Origin: Immersiella caudata
Lineage: Eukaryota > Ascomycota > Sordariomycetes > Sordariales > Lasiosphaeriaceae
DNA: 64,000 bases
Direction of reading: 5' to 3'
NCBI GenBank assembly: GCA_030512335.1
Contig: JAULSU010000008.1
Coordinates: 124,001 to 188,000, forward strand
The position numbers were made by a program, and so were the translations under genes. The notes below the pieces were generated by a model that ran no database searches, had not been told where the DNA came from, and saw only the letters and a list, made by a program, of their open reading frames with translations. How positions within the stretch are numbered: position 1 is the stretch's first letter; every line of letters begins with the position of its first letter. Positions 44,963 through 55,770 of this stretch are shown piece by piece.

Positions 44963-46235
44963 GATGTCTGCTATCGTTTCTTAGATGCAAATGTCTATAA
45001 TGGGCTCTGATTGATGGGACAAGCTTGCGGGTGGGTTGAAATGAGAAGAAAGAAGGAAGCTGGTCGTGGTCGAGACTGAGGGGCCGGCAGACTCTTGGAG
45101 CGGCGACGAGGAAGGGGATGGCTGTCGACTAAGCGGATTGGAAAGGAAAATCTCGCTCGGTTGGAATTTGGCGGTACGGCAACTATCGGCCGCTTTTGCA
45201 AGTTTTCGCGAAAATGACACGATTTGCGGCGCTGATCCTGTGATCGAGAGTTTGTTGGTCGTGTAAGTGTGCGGCGTGGGTCGCACCATCGACCGTCACA
45301 TTGACCCGATGTACTGGCCGCGGGTCAACAACGTTACACCCCGTTTTTAATGCCGTTGCAGTCTCGGCCTTGGCATAGCAGCAAAGTTGCACCAGTCGCC
45401 GCAAGGCTGACCAGCCACGGCCGTTACTGAAGGAAGTTGAAGGATGAGACTAACAACATCCCGCGCCCCACTTGTCAATCCAACGGGATTCCTACCCAGG
45501 CACCCATTTTGCGTTGCATCGCTCTGGGACCGTGGGATCAAGTACTTGGCTATTTCAACGTTAGCGATGCCCCCGAATAGAAAGTTGAATGGCACAATGA
45601 GGTGCAGATCACATCAACTGGCGATTTAACTGGTACCGTTCTTTCGGGCGGAATGGTATGGGATAGCGTGAAGAATCAATCAAGACGCAACCATACCGCA
45701 TCTCGGTGATAAAAGCTACGGTGCCGCGCTCGAAATGGCGTCGCCTGGTTTCTGCAGAGGTTAAGATGATGGCGAGAATAGCGCCCTTTTTCGAGAGTGG
45801 ACGGTTGTTCTCCCTAGTGTCACGTTTCAGCTTCAAGTCTAGACGAGCGGGTGTGGGGCCGCTCCATGGGATGTTGTACGGCACCGGCGTCTTTGTAGTG
45901 ATGGTGCGGGTGGCGAGTTCGAGGGGGTTGGATCGGGCGACCGCGAGTGGACATCTCCAGTGCTGGAGTACCAAGACGGATACCGGTGTCCATGTCGGTG
46001 AAGGCGTCCCCCTTTGCCCGTGGAAGCGGCGGAGGCCAACTGCCGCTTCGCCCAACTACTAACACTAGCAATGATCCTTCTGCATGGTTATAAATACCCA
46101 CGGAGATATCCCGTGCAGCAAGTCCCAACAACCTACCTGAATCTCCATCAACTCGTCGTGTAACTCACAACCCCAACAACCGCCAGTGACCACCTGAATC
46201 TTCCAGCTCAAACTGATACTTCTGCCCCCTTCAAA
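44963..46235. other. Divergent promoter region between UstYa-like gene and peptide precursor
   Basis: A 1.27-kb region between two outward-facing genes with no supported gene inside. The half nearest the precursor contains a good TATA box at 46089. It could coordinate expression of both genes. Confidence 0.5.
46089..46096 (+). promoter_or_regulatory. TATA box of the repeat-precursor gene
   Basis: TATAAATA, 147 bases upstream of the start codon at 46236 and followed by a C/A-rich leader. It is the strongest TATA match in the window. Confidence 0.55.
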
Positions 46236-46965
46236 ATGCGCTTCGGACAGTACATCGTTGCTACTCTCATGGCTTCGGCTTCGATCGTCTCCGCTGCTCC
46301 TACCACTGACTTGGTGGATTTCACGGTGCGCTCAGAGGATGATTACGGCGCCGAGTACAAGCGGTCGCCGGAACCAGTTGAGACTTTCCACTGTAGGCGT
46401 GATGGGTAAGCATCGTCATTGAACCGAAGACCTTGGTGCTGACCCCAAATGCAGCCTTTCCCTCAGATGCCTCCCAAAGCGTGAAGCAGCTGACGAGTCT
46501 CTGACGGCCAACGTCAAGCGTGCACCCGTCGAGACTTTCGTCTGCGAGCGGCAGAAGTGAGAAGACACCTTCCGGCTGTTTGTGTTTAGCTCGACTAGCG
46601 GTGCTGATACAGCGGAATAGCCAGTCCCTGAGCTGCCTTCGTCGCAGGGACGCTGCGGCAGATGAGTCGCTGACCGCCAACGTCAAGCGCGAGCCGGAGC
46701 CGGTCGAGAGTTTCGTCTGCAAGCGGGAGAAGTACGCACCACAGCCCAAGCGTTGTCATCAAGTCGCTCTGCTAACAGCTTCAACAGTCAGTCTCTGAGC
46801 TGCTTGCGTAAGAAGAGCGCAGTTGCCGACGAGTTCCTGACTGCTAATGTCAAGCGCGATTTTGCCTGCAAGCGCGAGAAGTATGTGCGAACAGTCCCGC
46901 AGATGACCATGGAGCGTTGCTGACCTGCTCCCCCCCCCAACAGCCAATCCCTGAGCTGCCTTTGA
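46236..46965 (+). CDS. Secreted Kex2-type repeat precursor with four C-x8-C peptides
   Basis: Five exons, 46236-46405, 46455-46556, 46621-46731, 46788-46880 and 46944-46965, give 165 residues exactly. The signal peptide is MRFGQYIVATLMASASIVSA, and the leader ends in Lys-Arg at 42-43. Four related peptides follow with cysteines at 53/62, 87/96, 124/133 and 155/164, consensus F-x-C-x-R-x-[NG]-x-S-L-x-C-L. Each of the first three is followed by a basic site (PKR, RRR or RKK) and a spacer ending ADE(S/F)LTANVKR. The last copy ends at the stop after Leu165, which defines the likely peptide C-terminus as Cys-Leu. Secretion and processing by a Kex2-type protease are inferred. The peptides may be RiPP cores, pheromone-like signals or small disulfide peptides. 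The internal Lys-Arg in copies 3 and 4 might also be cut. Confidence 0.82.
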
Positions 46966-48928
46966 ACGAGCGAGGAAGGAAGGGTGAACTTGAAAAGTTT
47001 GACACAGATGTACGGAATACGCGGCGCCGAAGCAAATTGAACTCCATCGCCAGCTTTGTGGCTGGAATGTCTGGAAATCGGTGCTGGGGGGATGGGCGCT
47101 TTTTACCCATCGACTCGGTCTGCAGTTTCGATGGTCGTGAATTCAGACGTGTTTTATAAGCGAGATTTCCTCCTGTGAAGATGTGAGATGGACTTGAGAA
47201 GGCCCGACCGACTCGAAATGTCACGCCCCCTTTATGATTTGTGTTTTTTTGGGCTGTTGGGTGGAATCTTTTCCCATTTGTTCCTTCCTCATCAGACTCT
47301 GGGTCCATCCAACGCGCTTTTTGTCCCCACTTCCACGGCTGCTACCTGGGGCCTCAAGATTTCCCACCGCAACTATTGATCGTCATCTCTTTCTTCACTC
47401 CTCTCATGGAATTTCTGCAACATAAATTTCCTCTCTTTACCGCAATCCCTTGGCCACCAGCCTGGTCGCCTCCGCAGCGACCGCGGCGCGCGCGATCTGA
47501 CCCCCGCACAGCAGTGAGCTACGACAGTTCGCGGATCTCGCCGCCATTCAGCCGGATAAATCCCATTTCCCTGGGCCAATATGCATTTGAGGGAGCCAAC
47601 TACCCCGTTATCACACAATAGAACCAGTTTGGATACATCGCGTTCCTCGAAAAGCAGGGACGCGCGCGGGGGGGGGGGGTGGCAAGGAAGCTGCTGGAAT
47701 GGAAAAAATATGTGCCCGAAGACGAAGCGCCTTTCACAAGAAATGATTTAGTACGGAATTTTTGACGACACACGCGCAGTCTCGCATCATGGACGACAGA
47801 AACAAGGGGGGGGGGGGAGTGAAGAGGCCGACGGTGAAGCTAGCGTAGTGGTCAAACCCCCAGAACCCATCTGCCTCTCCAACACGGAAAGTAACATCAG
47901 ACCCGCCTGCCTTGGCGGTCCTGCCGAACTGCCTTCGTCGCAAGCGCCGGCAATCCCTGGTCTCAAAGGATTTGGAGCAGAGAATCCCCTCTCCTCGACG
48001 TGACCATAAGGACCTGAACGATGCTTGCCTTGTAGTCAGGCACTCGACTGGTTGGCCAAGACATGGAGAACAGAACAGCCACATCTCGTCGATAGGTTTG
48101 GGTCGGCCGGAACTGGCCCGAAGAGCGCCAAGCTACGGGCCATTGAGCTTAGCGACAGGCCGTTCGCCGAGAAGACCGGGCCGGACCAGTAGTTTTGCCA
48201 CCATGATTAATGGTATGCACGCTTTTCCCGATCGATGGCATCACGAGCCGTACAGGTGTTCTCCGCGGCAACTAGACACGCGACACAAGACGAAAAGAGT
48301 TTGAGATGGTGATGCGGCTCAAGCCAATCCGCACAACGGCTCAGGGGCTGGCCGCACGGCGGAGATCGCCTCACCTTTTCCTTTTGTCATCACCCGCGTC
48401 GCGGAGATGCCGCGGGCGGCAGCTCGATCGACGTGGCAGCCTTCACACCGAGCATGTGACCCAATTCTCGAGACGGGCACATATGGGGAAGGGAGAAACC
48501 CTTGATCTTCTCACGTAACGGGGCCAAGGCACGTTGTGTTGGTACGTCATGTTTGAGAACGTGCGCGGGAGGGTGAAAAATTCTTGTGCGGGCAGGCTGT
48601 GCGGTCAGCGGGTAGCCTCCCCGGATTCGACCAACCCCCACGGCCTGGTCTCGGCCCAGACCAATCGGGGAAGAGTGGGGCCACGGGGGCCGAAAGGTAC
48701 GGCGGTTGCAAGTCGAGGTGGGATCCGGCACTCGATCGTTCGGCGTCGGCGAGAAGCGCAGATGATGGTCAGAGAATGAACGGGCAGATGGTCTTGGGCG
48801 TGGGGAAGGTTGCCCATATAAGTTTGACGGGAACCGCCCCGGGTCGGATGATGAGGGGATATGCCCAGCCCATTGCGTGCTCACCGAGCTACCAACCAGG
48901 GGTACATGTACTAGCGAAACAACCACCA
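46966..48928. other. Intergenic; two poly-G runs and a TATA-like word
   Basis: About 2 kb without a supported gene. There are two 12-base G runs at 47668-47679 and 47806-47817. CATATAAG near 48813 lies about 115 bases before the start codon at 48929. Long open frames here are GC-rich and not protein-like. Confidence 0.45.
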
Positions 48929-50863
48929 ATGGCGGCCACCACAACTACCACGACAGCGACTCCAACCCCTTTCCAGGCCGTCTCTCACCGCCTGTCAACC
49001 GCCGAGGCCGAGAGTTGCATCCGAAACGCAGGTCCCATCTTCCGCGTTCTCCCTGGCAACGGCCGACTTTCCCCAAATACCGTCTCCTTTGCCCTGCGGC
49101 CGCCGGGCCATTCCAGCGACGATGTCGACCCGACCTTTGGGCTCGCCGTCTTCACGGAATGGCAGAGAGCCCACGGTCCGTCGTCCCACGACTGCGGCGA
49201 CGACTTGTCTCTCCCCAATTTCTCCTATTCAGAAACGAAAGGGATCTTCACCCTCGACCTCTCCCTGAGCCGCTGCGACGAAAAATCCCTTCGCAACGCC
49301 GTTTCCACCCTGGCCGCCGAAGCCCTCCAAGAAGCCACCTCCCGACACCTCACCGAAGGCGGCGATGAGCGCCTCCACATTTCCTCCAGCGGGAACAAAT
49401 ACTTTTGCCCTCCGCATCCCGTTCCTAACGCCGTGATCCGCGGCACTTGCACCTGCTCGCCCCCTTCCCGCAACGCCTTCAACGCCGCGTGCGCCCGTCT
49501 GAATGACATCTGGAACGGCGTCGAATCCCTCGACGACGCCTTCGACGACACCCGACGCCGTATCTCCGCCGCCCTCGCCCTCCGCACCCGCCATCACATC
49601 ATCCTCCACCCCTCCGGCACCGACGCAGAATACACCCCCCTGCTCATCGCCACCCTGACCGCAACCTCCCTCGGCTACACCGGCGTCATCAACGTCGTCA
49701 CCGGCGTCGGCGAAGTCGGCTCCAACACTCCCAACGCCGCAGGCGGCAACCACTTCTCCGAATTTGTCCCCATCGGCGCAAACTCCAACCTTCAAACTCC
49801 CACCCCCACCCCCTCCACGCTCGTCCGCTCCGACGCCTCCCTCCCCGAGGGAACCACCGTCCTCGAACTCCGCGCCCGCTCCCCCGACGGTTCCATCCTC
49901 CCCGACTTCGACGCCCTCGTCCTCGACTCCATCCTCTCCGCCGACTCCGCCTCGCCCACCTCCAACCCCTTCTTTATCGTCCACGCCGTCGACGGCTCGA
50001 AACTCGGCTCGAGAATAACCACCCGCAAACTCGTCACTGATATCCAATCCCGCCTCGGTCCACGATGCCTCATCGTCCTCGACGCCTGTCAGGGACGCAC
50101 CGAGTCCGACGAGTTAGATTGGTATCTCTCCCGGGGCGCCGTCGTGCTCATGACAGCGAGCAAGTTCTACAGCGCTCCTGGATTCTGCGGGATGGCGATC
50201 GTTCCGGATTCGGTGGCGGGGGTGTTGAAAGAGGGTGGGATACAAGTGCCCGAGGGATTGGGGGATTATTTGACGCAGCCGCAGGTCCCGAAGGCGCTTG
50301 GGGGTTTGAGAGGGGCGTTGCCGGTGAAACCGGTGAATGTGGGACTGCTGTTGAGGTGGGCGTGTGGTGTGGTGGAGATGGAGAGGGTAGCGAGGGCCGG
50401 AGGGGCGGCGAGGGAGGGTATCAGACGGTGGGTTGGGGGTGTGAGGTCTATTATGGAGTCGGAGGAGTATGCTTTCTTGGAACCGCTTCCGGAGTCGACG
50501 GGGGAGGTGGGACATGCTTCGCAGCTGGGGGGTGTCAACTCGATTATTCCCTTCAAGGTCTTTTCTGGTGGCATTGCGCTTAAAACCGCGGCGCTGAAGA
50601 AGATTCACAAGTGGTTGACAGCGGATATGTCGGGGGGTTTGCCAGAGGAGGCGAGCGAGGAAGAGAGGAATACGGTGGCGTTGAATTGCTTCATTGGTCA
50701 GCCGGTGGATATGAGTGAGTATGCCGTGCTGAGATTCGCGATTGGAGCGGCATTGGCGGCGGAATTGGGCGAGGATCCCGATTTCTTGGACACTGCGTTG
50801 AGGGATGATAGGAGGATCTTAGACAAGATTGGTGTTTTGCTCAAGTATCTTGAGGTTTTGTAG
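48929..50863 (+). CDS. PLP-dependent fold-type-I enzyme-like protein
   Basis: Single exon, 644 residues from the ATG at 48929; ATGs at 48848 and 48851 in the same frame are possible but give a poorer N-terminus. The central region has the look of an aminotransferase-fold enzyme: HHIILHPSGTDAEYTPLLIATLTA (cofactor-phosphate region), CLIVLDACQGR (conserved Asp), and VVLMTASKFYSAPGFCGMAIVP with Lys412 as the candidate Schiff-base lysine. A smaller C-terminal domain follows (VALNCFIGQPVDM, AVLRFAIGAALAAELG). The substrate is unknown. The first two thirds use strongly C-ending codons, which produces a long antisense frame (49229-50047) that is not a gene. The gene looks intact. Confidence 0.75.
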   Translation: MAATTTTTTATPTPFQAVSHRLSTAEAESCIRNAGPIFRVLPGNGRLSPNTVSFALRPPGHSSDDVDPTFGLAVFTEWQRAHGPSSHDCGDDLSLPNFSYSETKGIFTLDLSLSRCDEKSLRNAVSTLAAEALQEATSRHLTEGGDERLHISSSGNKYFCPPHPVPNAVIRGTCTCSPPSRNAFNAACARLNDIWNGVESLDDAFDDTRRRISAALALRTRHHIILHPSGTDAEYTPLLIATLTATSLGYTGVINVVTGVGEVGSNTPNAAGGNHFSEFVPIGANSNLQTPTPTPSTLVRSDASLPEGTTVLELRARSPDGSILPDFDALVLDSILSADSASPTSNPFFIVHAVDGSKLGSRITTRKLVTDIQSRLGPRCLIVLDACQGRTESDELDWYLSRGAVVLMTASKFYSAPGFCGMAIVPDSVAGVLKEGGIQVPEGLGDYLTQPQVPKALGGLRGALPVKPVNVGLLLRWACGVVEMERVARAGGAAREGIRRWVGGVRSIMESEEYAFLEPLPESTGEVGHASQLGGVNSIIPFKVFSGGIALKTAALKKIHKWLTADMSGGLPEEASEEERNTVALNCFIGQPVDMSEYAVLRFAIGAALAAELGEDPDFLDTALRDDRRILDKIGVLLKYLEVL

Positions 50864-51490
50864 GGTAGATGGGGAACCGGAAGGATAACGAATGGCGTTC
50901 GGGTGAGACAACGGATCTATTGGGCAGACAATTGGCCTGGAGGGGTTTGTATTTTCTGTGGAAAAGGGAAATGACAACGTTTTCAAAGCAGTCAGTCCCT
51001 GATGGTTTGTTCCCACCACGGTCAAAGACATTCTTGCAACCAATATAAAGCCACACATTGCGCTCCCATGGCCCCCAGGTCGTGAGTTGGTCCCCAGAAC
51101 CGTCTACTAGGTGCAGGTGACCTTACTTACAAGATGATGCCATTCTCTGACGAATAGTGTTTAAGAAGGATCCTTGATATAATACCCAGTGAACTCTAAC
51201 CCCCCCCAAAGCTTATCTTGGACCATAAACTCTCAATCCTGAGCCAGTTCTAACTTGGGTGGGCCGGGTTAAGCAGCGTCTTGGAGTGGGCACGGTAGGT
51301 AAGGTAAGTAGGCACCCAAAAGCGAACCTTTTGTGCGCAGATAGATGACGGCGAAGCTAGGTCAAGGATAAGCCATGCATAGGAAATAAATGGTTGTCGA
51401 TTACAGTCTTCCAAGTCCACCCTATCCAGTCTAAACCTTCCGCCCATGTGGTTTGAGCCACTCTCACCTCATTTTCGTGCCCATCGGACC
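50864..51490. other. Intergenic, nothing recognised
   Basis: About 630 bases between two convergent genes; it contains transcript ends only. Confidence 0.5.
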
Positions 51491-52380
51491 CTAATGGCCA
51501 ACGTAGTTTGAGCCCTTCCCAACTCCTACCGCTTTTGCATCAGTGGACCCGAGTGCATCTCCCTCCTGCGCCCTCTCTTCATTGATCCAGGCTCTGACAG
51601 TGCTGGGGTGCCCCTCTCGAGGCCACCACAACTCGAATGAAACTTTCAGAAGACTTCTGTTGCGGAACTCTCCGGGACTCGCCTGTTGCTCCCTCCTAAC
51701 GTACCGGAGTTGAAGGAAGGCGATAATTGTACCAACCATGGCCAAGACGCCGAACGAGACAGAACATCCGAGCCCTGCCTTCTCCGCACCGCTCCAACCT
51801 TCAGTATTTTCCACAGATGAGCTTATGGGACCATTTGTGGAACCGTTGCCGCTCTCAGGGCTGCTCTCAAGCGGTGTTCTTGGACCATCCTTGGCCTTCC
51901 ACACCTCTCCATATGTTGGCAATGTATGAAGCTCCCCGTTCTCGCAGCACGAGGCGTTGGTTGAACCACAACAAAAGTGGAGAATGAAGTATTTAGAGCG
52001 GCAAAGCCAAAGCGGGGTATACTCCCCCTTGCTGTCACTCGATGGGCAGCCACGGAACTCCCGGCGACAAGGGAATGGCCATGACGGATCGGTGCACCCC
52101 TGAATGGTAAAGTGGCCGTCTGCCCAATTATCCAATTATCCAGGCACAGTCCGTTACTCATGCAGAGGTCCGGGGCAGAGCAGCATGTGCTCACAGCTGC
52201 GTCTGGGTTGCATGGCAGGCGTGGCTCGATGTGGGTGATGTTGGCGGGTCCGTCGTGGATGGGCTGGCCCTGAATGTTGTAGCATTGTCGGGGCCCCTGG
52301 GCTGCGGCTTCGGTCGCGAGCATGGAGAGAAGAAGGAGCAGGATGAAGTTTGTGATGGTGAGGTCAGACTTGAACGCCAT
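51491..52380 (-). pseudogene. Cysteine-rich single-pass membrane protein, frameshifted by an 8-bp duplication
   Basis: Two overlapping frames belong to one protein. The upstream frame, from the ATG at 52380 (frame open to 52458), gives a signal peptide (FILLLLLSMLATEAAAQG) and the cysteine-rich block CYNIQG, CCSAPDLCMSNGLCLDNW. The downstream frame gives DNWADGHFTIQGCTDPSWPFPC, FILHFCCGSTNASCCENGE, a Ser/Pro/Gly linker, a membrane helix (SVSFGVLAMVGTIIAFLQL) and a cytosolic tail ending at 51491. The join falls exactly on a tandem copy of CCAATTAT at 52124-52139; with one copy the frame would be continuous. The pattern CCxxxDxCxSNGLCLD...GCTDPxWPxPC is a familiar ascomycete surface-protein type. 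Alternatives are a sequence error or a variable-length site. Confidence 0.72.
52124..52139. repeat. 8-bp tandem duplication inside a coding region
   Basis: CCAATTAT occurs twice in a row. The two frames of the cysteine-rich membrane protein meet here. Confidence 0.85.
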
Positions 52381-52832
52381 CTTGAGGCTCATCGATGTGT
52401 TCATCAAGTTGACAGAGACTGAGATCTGGGTAAGGTCTTGTGGCCGAAGGAGGGCCATAGTTTGAACAGTGGCCTCGAGGTTTGATAAGACGTTTCATGC
52501 CACTACAGTTGAAGAAGGCTCTAGAGACCGGATGATGAGAGAAGATATACCTCTTTGAGGCCGAACATGCAGCAAGGCTTTTGCAATCGCAACGCCTCTC
52601 AGCTGCCAAGGTTGCCTGCATTGCAGCAGAAAATGGCGTCCGCAGTGCTCAAAAGAGCCAGTTGTTGGCCTGCCCACCACACCAAGGCGATGCCCGATGT
52701 GTGAAAGCGTCAAACCAGAGCAGGGTGCACTGCCATCAACCTGCGACATACTTAACCCGGAGACACCGCCTGTGTTACCTCCCGCCCTGGTGTTCCCACA
52801 CTCCCAGGTTACCTCTCGAGACATCAGCCACC

Positions 52833-55106
52833 ATGGCCCCCCAGCAGAAGTGGCTACCTCAGGGATGGAGGGGTACAATCCTTCTGAACATTGTGTTCGC
52901 CTCACTTGTTCTGCTCATCAACGCCGTTGTTACTATTTGGGCCGTCCAGAACAACCCTGGTGTCAGATAAACAGCGATTACCACTTGTCAGAGTAATTGA
53001 ACGTTCCCTGCTTTTTAGTGCAGTGGTAATGCGCGACACCTGGCGATTGGGACCGCCGCAGACTCTTCAGCGGCAGCTGCTCCAAGGCGGAAAAAATCAA
53101 CATTGCCGGCCACGTTATCATCAACGCCCTCAGCACCGTCCTGCTCAGCGCCAGCAACTACTGCATGCAATGCGTCTCCGCCCCAACCCGAGAAGAAGTC
53201 GACAACGCTCACCGAAAGAGACGATGGCTTGACATTGGGACTCCAAGTGCGCGCAACCTGCGCTCAATTCACCCTGCAAAGACGATACTATGGCTCTTCC
53301 TAGGCACATCGTCCTTTCCATTACACTTGTTGTATGTTCATTAACTGAGTAAATCACCATCTGTCAAACACTAACCCTGAGGTGAAGCTATAACTCGGCT
53401 CTCTTCACATCTATACGACCCAGCGAATATACGGTGGTCTCGGCCGTGGAACGATTCACACAGCCCGAGCCGCCTCTGTACAAGCCGGATGGCAAGTGGT
53501 CTCCCTACGACCGCTCAAGATTCAACACAGGTGTTGAAGCAGTCCGCTCAAAGCTTTTGGCAGGACAGCTCGAGAGACTGGAAAACGTGGAATGCCTGGA
53601 CGCATACACTCAACCCTTTCAATCATCCCGCGCAGACCTAGTGCTAGTACAAAACGGCTTGCCAGGATCGCTTCAGCTTGGCGACGTCGGGCAGATCTTT
53701 GACGCACGGTACGAAACTGGTCGTGGCAGGGGCCATATCAGCCAGCCGTTTTATTTCTTGTGCGACGACCTCAATGCCCCGAACAACATTGGGATAGTCC
53801 CATGTGAAGAGTTACTCGCAGGTGTGAGAGCAAACATCAGCAGTTCAGCCTGGGTGGTTTGGAAAAGGAATGTCAGGTATTGCCTTAGTGAGAAGGCGCC
53901 CGACGTCTGCAACGTATACTTCAACACGACGATAGCGGCGCTGGTCGTATCCATCAATCTCGCCAAGCTCATCGCATTCAGCATGTTGTTCGTCGTTATC
54001 AGGACGCCACCGCTGCTAACAATTGGCGAAGCGGTTGCCTCGTTTCTGAACAGCCCTGACGAGATGACCGAGGGTCTCAGCCCGATGAGTAAAACGGATA
54101 TCAGGCAGTACAGCGACCGCGAGCCCGCCAAGCCCTACACTGGCTTAAGAGAGCGATGGATTGCCGCGGTCGGGTATGTCAGAATTTTCTTCGCGGTTTT
54201 GCTGTAAGTTTACCAACCTTTTACTGCCGGTCCGATCCCGGTCGCTCTGGACTTGCACTGACATTGAATGTAACCCACAGATACCTCGTTCTGTTTGCGC
54301 TATGCTTCCTCTTCTTCTGGATCGGGATGCTCTATGTCAATGGTGCTGCAGATATCAAATCCCTCTGGAAAATAGGTTTTGGCACGGTGGACAGTCGGAC
54401 GATCATCAACTTTGCCGGACTTTCCCGTGACAGTTCAGTTCCACTGATTACTGCCATCCTCATCGCCAACATCCCTCAGCCCATCATCTCGGCGGCTTAC
54501 TTTCTCTACAACAGCCAAATCACGGCAATGGCCATGGCTAGCGAGTGGGACGGCTTCGCACGCGAGAGAAAAGCGCTCCGCGTTTCCTTCGCACCCACGG
54601 GCGCGCAACGCAGCTCCCACCTCCTACAGCTTCCATATCGCTTTTCGGTGCCCCTGATGGTTCTCTCCGGGGTTTTGCACTGGGTAGCCTCGCAGAGCAT
54701 CTTCCTCGTGGATGTTGAACGCCCGATCGACACTTCGGTCAGACCCAACGCAAAGCCCGCGACATACATCACCACTTGTGGCTATTCACCAGTGGCCATA
54801 TTAATCTTTATCTGCCTAGGTGTTGTCATGATTTCATTCCTTCTTGGACTCTCCTTTCGTCAGCTCAAGACGGGGATGCCTGTAGCTGGGAGCTGCAGCG
54901 CCGCTATCTCTGCTGCTTGCCATTTACCGGATTCCTTGGCAACGCCCGACGCAGCGGAAAAACCGTTGCAATGGGGAGAGATACATGTTCGAGTTGCCAG
55001 CGCGGATAACGGTCATTCTGATCTGAATTTGTCGACGGTATCAAGGCGATGCGCATTTTCCCCTGAAGATGTAACACCTCCCGTGGCTGGGGTCACTTAC
55101 ACTTAG
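52833..55106 (+). pseudogene. DUF6536 multi-pass membrane protein with a likely 1-nt deletion
   Basis: Four exons: 52833-52961, 53019-53331, 53388-54203 and 54281-55106. The N-terminus (WRGTILLNIVFASLVLLINAVVTIWAV) and the block INALSTVLLSASNYCMQCVSAPTREEVD, then HRKRRWLDIGTPS, LHLFYNSALF and SEYTVV, are hallmarks of DUF6536, a fungal membrane family of unknown function. Later parts hold several more membrane helices (LVLFALCFLFFWIGML, VAILIFICLGVVMISFLLGL). The exon total is two bases over a multiple of three, and the frames do not meet in exon 2. Around 53061 the text GCAGACTCTTC would be continuous with one extra C. No alternative splice rescues it. It may be a real mutation or a sequence error. 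It lies head-to-head with the cysteine-rich membrane protein gene. Confidence 0.78.
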
Positions 55107-55770
55107 GTTCCCTTCGCAGTTCGTGGTCACAATACTATTGTGGCTCCTGGAATGAAGACCGTGCAGCCAGCAACAACACGCAAGCGAAGAGGGTGGTTAT
55201 TGCCACTGGTAGGCAGGACATGTGCAGTTGGGAATGGAGGATCACTGGTGGCACGACTGCATGTTCATAGGTCCAAAACTCAGTTAGGATTGATAGCAAT
55301 CAGCATAACCAACGAGTGCGGCCCAGCATAAGCAGGATGCTGGCAAGACAGGACCGTCAGATGCCTCGCGCGGACACGGCCTTGAGGTGGCAAACTCGGT
55401 CATGTTGACCAATCAAGGCTGTATTGTTGTCGGTGGCAAAGCCGGATTTGGAAGGAGGTTGTGATGCTGGCAGGCCTCTGGTTAGATAGGACCTGGTGTG
55501 TGGTGGTACACGGCGTCCCCGCACCAAACTTGCCCATTTGTGCAAATTTGCCGCTTTTTCGTGAACCAGCATCGCCTTCTGCGCCACAGCGATCCTTCGG
55601 TAAACGTGTTTCGACAACTGCGGAATAACTGCTCCAGAAGTAATAAGAAAGTGCCTGAGCCGATATAAGCCTCGTCATTCTGAAGTCAGCACTTGACTCG
55701 TAGGTACCGAGACCGACACCGACATCAGAGGATTCAATTTTCACATTCAGCCAAAATCACCCGAATCAAC
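55107..55770. other. Intergenic, nothing recognised
   Basis: About 660 bases; short frames only, promoter of the next small gene. Confidence 0.5.

Noticed and set aside
46236..46965. Calling the repeat precursor an alpha-type mating pheromone gene
   Set aside because: Sordariomycete pheromones have a short Trp-Cys...Cys-Trp core; here the spacing is C-x8-C, the flanks are Phe and Leu, and there is no Trp. It is kept only as a distant alternative.
49229..50047. 272-codon minus-strand open frame opposite the PLP-type enzyme
   Set aside because: It is Gly/Val/Asp/Glu-rich low complexity caused by C-ending codons on the other strand; the plus-strand protein is clearly the real one.
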